From Bacteroidota bacterium (GTDB taxonomy: Bacteria > Bacteroidota > Bacteroidia > Bacteroidales > UBA1402), in contig JAUZOU010000154.1 in assembly GCA_030706285.1 (NCBI GenBank), forward strand, positions 1-7,023: a stretch of DNA of 7,023 bases. Reading direction: 5' to 3'. Every line of letters begins with the position of its first letter. Position 1 is the stretch's first letter. Below the pieces are notes generated by a model. The model saw only the letters and a list, made by a program, of their open reading frames with translations. It was not told the DNA's origin and ran no database searches. This document shows, piece after piece, positions 1-6,275 of the stretch. The translations under genes and the position numbers were made by a program.

Positions 1-928
1 GAAGTTGCTGTGGAAAGGTCTTTGAGCTTTTATGGATAAAGCCTGCTTCGATTTCATCGGCATAGGGCTTGTTTTCCGCGTCGGATGAGTTTAGAATAAT
101 CGGAATGACAGCGTCGTGGTTTCTAACCCGTCTGCAGAAGCGGATACCGGCCAGTTTGTCTTTCGTTCCTTCACGGTTGAAACTCATGTCGGAAATCAGC
201 CCTAGCATATTTTTGTGGTATTTCTTATACAACTCTTTGGCTTCTTCGTAGTTGCGGGCCAGCAAGATCTTTGGGCGGCCACGCATGCGCAGCATTTGCT
301 GATGAGCATTCAACGCTTCGGTCGCAAAATTGCGCGACTGCTCAAGTACGAACTTGTACAGGTTCGGCAGAATGGAAGAATAGAAACGGACAGAGTCTTC
401 TACCAGAATAATGACGCGGACACCTACGGAGTGAATGTCTTCGTCCACATTCATTTTATCCTCGATGAGCTTGATAATGGCCAGTAACAGGTCGGTGTTT
501 CCCAGCCAACTGAATACGTAATCGACAGCTGAAAGGTCGGCATGGGCCATATATTTGGAGACTTCTTTTGAAAAAGGCGTAAGCACGACGATTGGAATGT
601 CGGGATGTTTGGCTTTGATGGTTTTGGCTGTTGCAAAACCGGCATCCTTCATGTCTCCCGGCATGAAAATGATCAGTTCGTAGTTGGTCTTGCCGAGAAC
701 ATCAAGTGCTTCGATGCCATCGGAAACCTGCGTGAACCTGGGAGGGTATCTTAAATTCAGTGAGACATATTCGTTGAAGATCTGTTCGTCCACCCGCCCG
801 TCGTCTTCGAGAATAAACGCATCGTATTTACTGGCAATCAGCAGGATGTTGTAAATACGCCTGGTCATCAGATTGGCGAACGAAGTATCCTGAAAATACA
901 ATTTTCTGAAGCAGTTTGTTTGATTCAT
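1..928 (-). CDS. N-terminal part (309 aa) of a double receiver-domain protein, probable PEP synthase/pyruvate phosphate dikinase-like enzyme; cut by the window edge
   Basis: The frame is open from an ATG at 928-926 to the window edge with no stop; an in-frame stop at 982-980 and no other ATG upstream fix the start. Residues about 35-150 look like a degenerate receiver: acidic EDDG at 41-44 and T117, but FMP (88-90) where the phospho-acceptor Asp should be and W141 where the Lys should be. Residues about 171-309 form a second receiver with the usual catalytic set: E177/D178 (VEDS), D247 (ISDM), S281-S282 and K300 (HKSS), plus a helical insert at about 190-235 containing RGRPKILLA. From memory, this layout with the RPKILLA and ISD motifs occurs at the N-terminus of roughly 1000-residue proteins that continue into PEP/pyruvate-binding and phosphohistidine domains. 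The catalytic part would lie outside the window, so the enzyme name is inference; the receiver assignment is read directly. It is divergent from the glutamate dehydrogenase gene, which would fit a role in carbon/nitrogen metabolism. Confidence 0.75.
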   Translation of the reverse strand, partial: MNQTNCFRKLYFQDTSFANLMTRRIYNILLIASKYDAFILEDDGRVDEQIFNEYVSLNLRYPPRFTQVSDGIEALDVLGKTNYELIIFMPGDMKDAGFATAKTIKAKHPDIPIVVLTPFSKEVSKYMAHADLSAVDYVFSWLGNTDLLLAIIKLIEDKMNVDEDIHSVGVRVIILVEDSVRFYSSILPNLYKFVLEQSRNFATEALNAHQQMLRMRGRPKILLARNYEEAKELYKKYHKNMLGLISDMSFNREGTKDKLAGIRFCRRVRNHDAVIPIILNSSDAENKPYADEIEAGFIHKSSKTFPQQL

Positions 929-948
929 GGGCAATAGATTGATATCAA

Positions 949-984
949 CAAAATTAATCAATTTATCTTGCTCTTTGCTTCAAA
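949..984 (-). promoter_or_regulatory. Candidate Bacteroidota-type promoter for the leftward receiver-domain gene
   Basis: On the minus strand, TAATTTTG (956-949) fits the -7 consensus TAnnTTTG, with a TTTG (984-981) upstream. The spacer is 24 nt, longer than the usual 19-21, so the -33 assignment is doubtful. Transcription would start near 944 and leave a leader of about 15 nt before the ATG at 928. Confidence 0.35.
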
Positions 985-998
985 AGTGTTTAAATTTG
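968..998 (+). promoter_or_regulatory. Bacteroidota-type promoter for the glutamate dehydrogenase gene
   Basis: TAAATTTG at 991-998 is an exact match to the -7 consensus TAnnTTTG. TTG at 968-970 lies 20 nt upstream, within the expected spacing for the -33 element. Transcription should start at about 1003-1006, which leaves a leader of roughly 80 nt before the chosen start at 1084. I see no good Shine-Dalgarno: GAAGG at 1077-1081 sits only 2 nt from the ATG, which is normal for this phylum. Confidence 0.6.
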
Positions 999-1083
999 AT
1001 GATTGAACCTCTAACGCAGACTTAATCTTATCACGTTGTTGAATAATTTTTGTCTGTCTATGTTTCACATAAAATTGAAGGCT

Positions 1084-2421
1084 ATGGATATTAATTTGTT
1101 TATGAAAGGGCTTGAAGCAAAGCATCCGGGAGAAACCGAATACTTACAGGCAGTCAGGGAAGTGCTGATGAGTATTGAACCGATATACAACCAACATCCT
1201 GAGTTTGAAAAAGCCCGTATTATGGAACGTCTGGTCGAGCCAGACCGTATTTTTACATTTAAAGTGCCTTGGGTCGATGATGCCGGAAAGATTCAGGTAA
1301 ACCTTGGCTACCGTATTCAATTCAACAATGCCATAGGACCTTACAAAGGAGGGTTGCGTTTTCATGCTTCTGTCAATTTATCGATCCTGAAATTTCTTGG
1401 CTTCGAACAAACGTTCAAGAATGCGTTGACGACGTTGCCGATGGGAGGTGGTAAAGGAGGATCCGATTTTAGTCCCCGTGGTAAATCCGATGCCGAAATT
1501 GAGCGTTTCTGCCATAGTTTCATGATGGAATTGTGGCGGAATATCGGGCCTGTGACGGACGTGCCTGCCGGAGATATCGGTGTGGGCGCCCGTGAAATCG
1601 GTTACCTGTTTGGTATCTATAAAAAGCTGGCCAGAGAAAATACCGGTGTCTTTACAGGAAAGAGCATCGAATATGGTGGTTCGCTGGTCAGGCCGGAGGC
1701 AACAGGTTTCGGCGGATTGTATTTTGTCCGGCAGATGCTGGCCTTGAAAGGCATGGGCATCGAAGGGAAAACGGTGGCTATTTCAGGGTTTGGCAATGTC
1801 GCCTGGGGAGCTGCGCTCAAGGCCACTCAACTGGGTGCGAAAGTTATTACGTTGTCTGGGCCTGATGGTTATGTGCATGACAGGGAAGGCCTGACACCCG
1901 AAAAAATCAATTACATGCTGGAACTCCGTGCCAGCAACAATGATGTCATCGAGCCTTATGCAACCAGGTTCGGGGCTGAATTTTATCCCGGCAAACGCCC
2001 CTGGGATCAAAAAGTAGATATTGCGTTGCCTTGCGCGACTCAGAACGAACTGAACCTGGATGATGCCAACCGGTTGATTGCCAATGGCGTCAAATGTGTC
2101 GGCGAAATCTCAAACATGGGATGTACCCCTGAAGCAATTGATGCCTTTATCCGTGCCAGAGTGCTTTATGGGCCTGGTAAGGCTGTCAATGCCGGTGGAG
2201 TAGCCACTTCAGGCCTTGAAATGACTCAAAACGCCATGCATTTGTCCTGGCCGGCTGAAGAAGTGGATGCCAGGCTGAAACAGATTATGACCAGCATCCA
2301 TGAACAATGTGTCCGCTATGGTACGGAGCCGGATGGCTACGTCAATTACATGCAGGGGGCCAATGTGGCCGGCTTCATGAAAGTCGCCAAGGCCATGCTG
2401 GAACAGGGCTTTCTTGGCTGA
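1084..2421 (+). CDS. gdhA: Glutamate dehydrogenase, hexameric small-subunit type (GdhA/GdhB family), 445 aa, complete
   Basis: Cytosolic enzyme interconverting glutamate with 2-oxoglutarate and ammonium. The protein aligns end to end with E. coli GdhA from memory and has the family's usual length. Catalytic and substrate residues are present: K88 (GPYKGG), K112 (FKNALTT), K124 (PMGGGKGGSDF) and D164 (PAGD). The Rossmann domain starts at about 228 with the dinucleotide motif SGFGNVA (234-240). CATQNEL (317-323) and APGKA-like YGPGKAVNAGG (362-372) are also conserved. I chose ATG 1084 because it aligns with the family N-terminus; in-frame alternatives at TTG 1036 and ATG 1060 would add 16 or 8 unconserved residues. 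Cofactor: the GFGNVAWGAA and GEISNMGCTPEAID (340-353) signatures resemble the B. fragilis GdhB enzyme described as NAD-specific more than NADP-type GdhA (which has EGANMP and an SD after the second strand; here SGPDG, 258-262). NAD use is therefore possible, and gdhB may be the better symbol. Confidence 0.96.
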   Translation: MDINLFMKGLEAKHPGETEYLQAVREVLMSIEPIYNQHPEFEKARIMERLVEPDRIFTFKVPWVDDAGKIQVNLGYRIQFNNAIGPYKGGLRFHASVNLSILKFLGFEQTFKNALTTLPMGGGKGGSDFSPRGKSDAEIERFCHSFMMELWRNIGPVTDVPAGDIGVGAREIGYLFGIYKKLARENTGVFTGKSIEYGGSLVRPEATGFGGLYFVRQMLALKGMGIEGKTVAISGFGNVAWGAALKATQLGAKVITLSGPDGYVHDREGLTPEKINYMLELRASNNDVIEPYATRFGAEFYPGKRPWDQKVDIALPCATQNELNLDDANRLIANGVKCVGEISNMGCTPEAIDAFIRARVLYGPGKAVNAGGVATSGLEMTQNAMHLSWPAEEVDARLKQIMTSIHEQCVRYGTEPDGYVNYMQGANVAGFMKVAKAMLEQGFLG

Positions 2422-2441
2422 TGACCACTTAATATCAGACA

Positions 2442-2513
2442 GAATACACCGGATACTACAGAGGTGTCTTAACAGCCGCTGGCTTAGAGACCCCCCTGTA
2501 ATCCGGTGTATTC
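2442..2513. repeat. 72-nt imperfect palindrome / large hairpin between gdhA and its terminator
   Basis: The outer arms GAATACACCGGAT (2442-2454) and ATCCGGTGTATTC (2501-2513) are perfect 13-bp complements. After a 2-nt bulge (2455-2456), TACAG (2457-2461) pairs with CTGTA (2496-2500). Further in, GGT-TCT (2463-2469) pairs with AGA-ACC (2486-2492) around one G-G mismatch, and AGCC (2474-2477) pairs with GGCT (2481-2484) over a 3-nt loop. There is no T-tract after it, so it is not itself a classical terminator. It lies 20 nt after the dehydrogenase stop codon. It could be a 3' mRNA-stabilising structure, a processing site or a dispersed palindromic repeat; the sequence alone does not decide. 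Confidence 0.7.
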
Positions 2514-2522
2514 ATTTAGCCA

Positions 2523-2581
2523 GGGGTAGCGGACTGAAGCGAAGCGACGGAGGTAGCAATGGAATTGCCCCCGTTTTTTTT
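2523..2581 (+). terminator. Probable intrinsic terminator of gdhA with a GC-rich, possibly branched stem
   Basis: GGGG at 2523-2526 can close onto CCCC at 2569-2572. Immediately inside the 3' side, GCAAT (2556-2560) pairs with ATTGC (2564-2568) over a GGA loop. Eight T's follow at 2574-2581. Between the arms lies a purine-rich stretch with repeated GAAGCGAAGCGAC-like units (2536-2548) and a GGTAGC repeat (2525-2530 and 2552-2557) that has no obvious partner. The T-tract and C-rich arm support termination; the odd middle suggests that the element may also be a repeat. Confidence 0.55.
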
Positions 2582-2631
2582 ACTTGATTGTTTGTCAGGC
2601 TGGACGAGAACGAATTTTTTAGTAGAAAAGA

Positions 2632-2661
2632 TTGAAAATGTGATTAAAAGAAATATATTTG
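2632..2661 (+). promoter_or_regulatory. Bacteroidota-type promoter for the lipoprotein gene
   Basis: TATATTTG at 2654-2661 matches the -7 consensus TAnnTTTG exactly, and TTG at 2632-2634 is 19 nt upstream. Transcription would start near 2666-2668, giving a leader of about 25 nt before the ATG at 2693. The leader is AT-rich, with a tandem TTAATC repeat (2672-2683) and no Shine-Dalgarno. Confidence 0.65.
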
Positions 2662-2692
2662 TAAATAATTATTAATCTTAATCATCTAAGAC

Positions 2693-3958
2693 ATGAGAAT
2701 CAACGTTAAACGCAGTTCGATGGCACTTCTCGCTATCAGTCTATTTCTTACTACGGGTTGCAAGGATGAAAAAGACTCCGGGGCACAGTATGCCAGTCTC
2801 ACAGTTGAACAGAATAAAGCAAAAATGGAGGATGAGGGGGCTGCTCTACTTACAAAAATGGACCAGCTTAAAACGCTGGATGCTGTTTATGTGGCGAAAG
2901 ATCTATCCACACTGATGCAACTGAATGTGTCCGTCACCTATGTGGATGCTCCCATTACGCCGCTTGTACGTCTGATAGCCGGAATGGCTGGCAATCCCCA
3001 ACAAGTGTATCAACTTCGTGATGCCGTAACTGAAACAAATGATCTGAAAACGTTTATGACTGAATATGCCGGTGTGTATACTTATAATAAATCCACTGAA
3101 CAGTTCGACAAAACGGCCAAAGCCGGTGAAATCACGTTTATGTTTCCAACCGGTACGTCTACGACCAATAACGCTACCGTCAGTTTGACTAATGTTACCT
3201 TCAAAACAGCAACCAATCAGGATTTTTCTGGAGAAAGTTTATTGACGTCACTGAATTTCAGTGTTCAGAACGGTTCAACGACGTTGCTCTCTTGTATCTA
3301 TTCTGCACAATGCAATGCAGATGATATGCCATCAAGCGAGGCAACGACGCTCACTTTCAGTGAAGGGTATAAACTAACGGAAACCTTGACCAACGATGAG
3401 ACAAACGTGGTTGGTAATGTCGCCTTTACGTATAATGAGGCTTCTCTCTTTTCTGCTCACCTACAGACGAAAGGAGATTTTGACTATGCTAAAGTCAAGA
3501 CGTTATTCAATACTGAAAATCAGGACTTGATTCCTGAAGTAATGAATTCAGCCAATGTCTGGATTCAGGTTGGAAACCTCAAAATGACCGGGCAGGCGGA
3601 CATTACATCGATATGGAAAGCGTGTGACGCAAAGTATCCGAGTGGTTGGGGCGATGAAAATACAGCCACAGAGCAGGACCTGATAGAAATAGCCGGTATT
3701 TTCAATGCTAACAGCCAACTATTGCTGCTGTATGCAGATGGAACAGGTGTCATCGCCAAGTCAGAATTTTATCCGTATCATGTTCAATATTCAAATCCCT
3801 ATTTTCAGGATGATAGTTATGATTACTGGACAATGAATCAGCGATTTGTCTTCAAAGATGGCTCAGCCATGGATGAAAGTTTCTTTAATACTGGATTTGA
3901 GTCGTTGCAGGCAGATCTGGAGAAATTCAAGAATGATCTGGAAACCAGTTATAAATAA
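2693..3958 (+). CDS. Lipoprotein of unknown function, probably surface exposed (421 aa)
   Basis: I do not recognise a family. The N-terminus is a lipoprotein signal: basic residues (R2, K6, R7), a hydrophobic core at 10-19, and a TTG-C lipobox with the lipidated Cys at 23. T at -3 is less usual than L but is tolerated. The residues after the Cys, KDEKD, fit the lysine-plus-acid export signal known to carry Bacteroidota lipoproteins to the cell surface. The mature part begins with a probable helical segment (about 35-80). A long Ser/Thr/Asn-rich stretch follows (about 125-250, alternating pattern suggesting beta strands), then an aromatic and acidic region around YDYWTMNQRFVF (376-387) and a charged C-terminal helix (about 400-421). 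Cys 201 and 207 are close enough for a disulfide. The gene has its own promoter and terminator, so it is probably monocistronic. It ends 79 nt before the TonB receptor gene, but a functional link is only a guess. Confidence 0.85.
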   Translation: MRINVKRSSMALLAISLFLTTGCKDEKDSGAQYASLTVEQNKAKMEDEGAALLTKMDQLKTLDAVYVAKDLSTLMQLNVSVTYVDAPITPLVRLIAGMAGNPQQVYQLRDAVTETNDLKTFMTEYAGVYTYNKSTEQFDKTAKAGEITFMFPTGTSTTNNATVSLTNVTFKTATNQDFSGESLLTSLNFSVQNGSTTLLSCIYSAQCNADDMPSSEATTLTFSEGYKLTETLTNDETNVVGNVAFTYNEASLFSAHLQTKGDFDYAKVKTLFNTENQDLIPEVMNSANVWIQVGNLKMTGQADITSIWKACDAKYPSGWGDENTATEQDLIEIAGIFNANSQLLLLYADGTGVIAKSEFYPYHVQYSNPYFQDDSYDYWTMNQRFVFKDGSAMDESFFNTGFESLQADLEKFKNDLETSYK

Positions 3959-3986
3959 AGTTTACTGATTCGATTTGACAGGATGC

Positions 3987-4014
3987 AAAGATGGAGGTTT
4001 AGGCCTCCATTTTT
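3987..4014 (+). terminator. Intrinsic terminator after the lipoprotein gene
   Basis: ATGGAGG (3991-3997) and CCTCCAT (4004-4010) form a 7-bp stem over a TTTAGG loop. The stem extends through a G-T wobble and three A-T pairs (3987-3990 with 4011-4014). The run of T's is only five long, so some read-through into the receptor gene is possible. Confidence 0.65.
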
Positions 4015-4037
4015 GTATGAGTTTTAATTATTCCTAA

Positions 4038-6176
4038 ATGAAGCGCAGCTGTCTGTTATCGTTTTTTTTCTGTTTGGTGATGCTTCCGGACCTTTTTGCA
4101 GCAAAAGACAGCCCGCAAACCCGGACGGCAAGAACGGACAGTTTGTCTGCTTTGAGAATTATTTCTATCCGTGAGGTTGTCGTGGATGGAGATCGGCAGC
4201 AACGCCTCAGTACGGCATTCCCGGGCAGGGAAGTCTTGTCTGAAACAGAGATTAAGAAATTACCGGCCTTGTTGGGCGAGCCGGATGTGCTCCAGGCAGT
4301 CAGGCTGATGTCGGGGGTCAAATCTGTCAGTGAAGGTAACAGTGGTATCTATGTCCGTGGCGGATCGGCCGGTCAGAATCTGTTCTTGCTGGACGATATG
4401 GAATTATTGAACCCTTCTCATTTGATGGGACTATTCTCTGTTTTTAATCCGTTGACGACGAGCAGTGTTGACGTGTATAAAGGAAATGCTCCGGTTCAGT
4501 TGCAGGGACGTCTTTCTTCCACCATTGCCGTATGTTCCGTTCAGCCGGATTCAGCTCATCAAGGCCTTGAATGCAACCTGGGAAATGTTAGTTCTTCCAT
4601 TGCCTATAGCCGTATCAGTCATAATGGAAAGTGGAACCTGATCACAGGCTATCGGCGTAGTTATCTGGAAATGCTGGGCTGGTGTGCTTCTCCTTTTTTA
4701 TCAGATAAGTACAACTATTTTAAGAACAATGCCTATGCGTTTTATGATTTCAACGGACGCCTTCATGGACGTCTTTCACCGAAGTCGGAGATTTCGTTGG
4801 CGTGGTATACAGGAAAAGACCGTTTCAAGTTCAATGACGACCATTTGCAATATGATGCCGGTGCAGGGTGGGGGAACCGGAGCGCCCTTTTACACTACCG
4901 GTATAGGATTAACCGGGATGATGCGTTCCAATCGTTCCTTGGTTACAATGCTACCTTTTCTGATTTTAATGGCCAATTGATTGAATATGATATGGCCTTT
5001 TCCAGCTTTTTTGAACAGGTCAAATGGAAAAATACCTGGGAACACCGGTGCGGCAATCACCTGATCCAAACTGGGCTTGATTTGTTTGTCCAGCATACCA
5101 TTCCCATTGATATGGCTATGTGTTATCAAACAGATACGGTTACCCGGTTCAACCAATATAGAAATGCAGGAACGTCAGTCTATATAGGGGATCTTTATCG
5201 GGCTCCTTCCGGGAACCTGACTGTCTATGCCGGCATCAGATATACAATGGACGCCACATTAGGGCCTTATCAATATGGCGCCAATCGAACGTTGACCAAC
5301 GAAGTTGCCAAGGTTTGGATGAACGCTTCTCCTATTGTCTCTTTGTCTCTTTTTCCGGATGTCAATCGGTCTGTTAAGATTTCATGCGCATTGAATGACC
5401 AAAATCTGCATCTGGCATCACTCAGTTCTGTTCCATTGCCCATGGACTTGTGGGTGTCGTCGTTACCACGACTTCGGCCTGAAACAGCCGATCAGATTAC
5501 TGCCGGGTATTATCAGAGCCGGTCATGGCTGGATTTTTCAATAGAATTGTATGCCAAATACATGAAACACCTGTTGATATTCAATGTGGTAACAGACAAT
5601 TCCAACTATCAAGGCTTTGAAGACCAGTTTTTTCAGGGGAATGGGGTTGCATATGGCATAGATTGTTCGTTGCAAAAAAAATTGGGTGCTTTTGCCGGAA
5701 CGTTGAATGCCTCTTATTCCAAGTCGCTGCGTTCTTTTCCTGAAATCAGGGATGGAGAATGGTTCAACGATAAAAACGACCGCCCGGTTGATTTGAACCT
5801 GAACTTAACTTATACGTTGAACAGAATATGGGATTTTTCCATACTTTGGAACTTCGCTTCAGGCAATACGATGACGTTGCCATCCGGCAGATGCTGGATG
5901 ATGGGTATGCTGATGAATGATTACGATCATTTCAATGGCTATCGTTTTCCTCCCTATCACCGTCTTGATGTATCGGCCAACTGGCATCTGAAAAGCCACC
6001 GGTTTCGTGAATCGACACTGAACGTTTCCATTATTAATGTCTATAATCGGGCGAATCCCTATTATGCTTATTTTAAAGTCTTTCGGGGTGAATCCACTTA
6101 TGACCTGACGGTCAAATCGTATCAATTATCATTGTTCCCGATGATACCATCCATTAGTTGGCGATTTAGTCTTTAA
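4038..6176 (+). CDS. TonB-dependent outer-membrane receptor, short form lacking the N-terminal carboxypeptidase-regulatory-like domain (712 aa)
   Basis: Outer-membrane beta-barrel transporter, probably energised by TonB-ExbBD; the substrate is unknown. A signal peptide spans about 1-22, with cleavage near LFA-A (19-22). After a short linker, IREVVVDG (44-51) resembles the start of the plug domain. The plug runs to about 168 and carries the family signature: LLGEPDVLQAVRLMSGV (78-94), GIYVRGGSAGQNLFLLDD (103-120), SHLMGLFSVFNP (127-138) and VDVYKGNAPVQLQGRLSS (144-161). The rest is barrel, with the late-strand motif NVYNRANPY (667-675) and the C-terminal strand ending WRFSL. Related receptors usually have about 100 more residues before the plug; here they are absent, and a normal signal peptide is present, so this looks like a real short form rather than a wrong start. 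LQGRLSS replaces the usual YGGRLSS. Gene order with the following DUF4249-type lipoprotein suggests one operon. I found no convincing promoter in the 79-nt gap upstream. Confidence 0.9.
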   Translation: MKRSCLLSFFFCLVMLPDLFAAKDSPQTRTARTDSLSALRIISIREVVVDGDRQQRLSTAFPGREVLSETEIKKLPALLGEPDVLQAVRLMSGVKSVSEGNSGIYVRGGSAGQNLFLLDDMELLNPSHLMGLFSVFNPLTTSSVDVYKGNAPVQLQGRLSSTIAVCSVQPDSAHQGLECNLGNVSSSIAYSRISHNGKWNLITGYRRSYLEMLGWCASPFLSDKYNYFKNNAYAFYDFNGRLHGRLSPKSEISLAWYTGKDRFKFNDDHLQYDAGAGWGNRSALLHYRYRINRDDAFQSFLGYNATFSDFNGQLIEYDMAFSSFFEQVKWKNTWEHRCGNHLIQTGLDLFVQHTIPIDMAMCYQTDTVTRFNQYRNAGTSVYIGDLYRAPSGNLTVYAGIRYTMDATLGPYQYGANRTLTNEVAKVWMNASPIVSLSLFPDVNRSVKISCALNDQNLHLASLSSVPLPMDLWVSSLPRLRPETADQITAGYYQSRSWLDFSIELYAKYMKHLLIFNVVTDNSNYQGFEDQFFQGNGVAYGIDCSLQKKLGAFAGTLNASYSKSLRSFPEIRDGEWFNDKNDRPVDLNLNLTYTLNRIWDFSILWNFASGNTMTLPSGRCWMMGMLMNDYDHFNGYRFPPYHRLDVSANWHLKSHRFRESTLNVSIINVYNRANPYYAYFKVFRGESTYDLTVKSYQLSLFPMIPSISWRFSL

Positions 6177-6179
6177 TCC

Positions 6180-6275
6180 ATGAAACGAGCCTGTACATAC
6201 AAAGCGCCCATGCCAACCCTCAGACCGGCATTCGGAATACCTGGAATCTTAAATGGAAAAAGGAGGATCACATGA
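6180..6275 (+). CDS. Possible 31-codon frame between receptor and DUF4249 genes (doubtful)
   Basis: An ATG 3 nt after the receptor stop opens a 31-codon frame (begins MKRACTYKAPMP, ends NGKRRIT). Its TGA overlaps the next gene's ATG as ATGA at 6272-6275. The spacing is what translational coupling would look like. However, the peptide has no recognisable domain, hydrophobic segment or ribosome binding site, and its last codons are the Shine-Dalgarno of the next gene. It may be chance. Confidence 0.15.
   Translation: MKRACTYKAPMPTLRPAFGIPGILNGKRRIT
6259..6266 (+). promoter_or_regulatory. Strong Shine-Dalgarno of the DUF4249 lipoprotein gene
   Basis: AAAGGAGG is a perfect 8-nt complement to the usual 16S rRNA 3' end and lies 5 nt before the ATG at 6272. 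This fixes the start of the gene. The other starts in this window lack such a site, as is typical for the phylum. Confidence 0.7.

Noticed and set aside
69..487. Rightward open frames at 69-251 and 215-487
   Set aside because: They are antisense to the receiver-domain gene, whose frame is continuous and has clear domain motifs; the rightward peptides show no recognisable features.
1036..1083. N-terminal extension of glutamate dehydrogenase from TTG 1036 or ATG 1060
   Set aside because: The extra 16 or 8 residues do not match the family N-terminus, and ATG 1084 gives the normal 445-residue length.
1022..2680. Shared 9-mer TTAATCTTA in the leaders of gdhA (1022-1030) and the lipoprotein gene (2672-2680)
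   Set aside because: In AT-rich leaders a match this short can arise by chance, and its distance from the -7 element differs (24 versus 11 nt).
4008..4015. CATTTTTG as a -7 element for the receptor gene
   Set aside because: It has one mismatch to TAnnTTTG, no TTG at the right distance upstream, and overlaps the 3' arm and T-tract of the lipoprotein terminator.
4684..4980. Rightward 98-codon frame and leftward frames (4034-4321, 4890-5156, 5859-6125) inside the receptor gene
   Set aside because: All lie within a well-supported receptor coding sequence in other frames and have no domain signal or start context.
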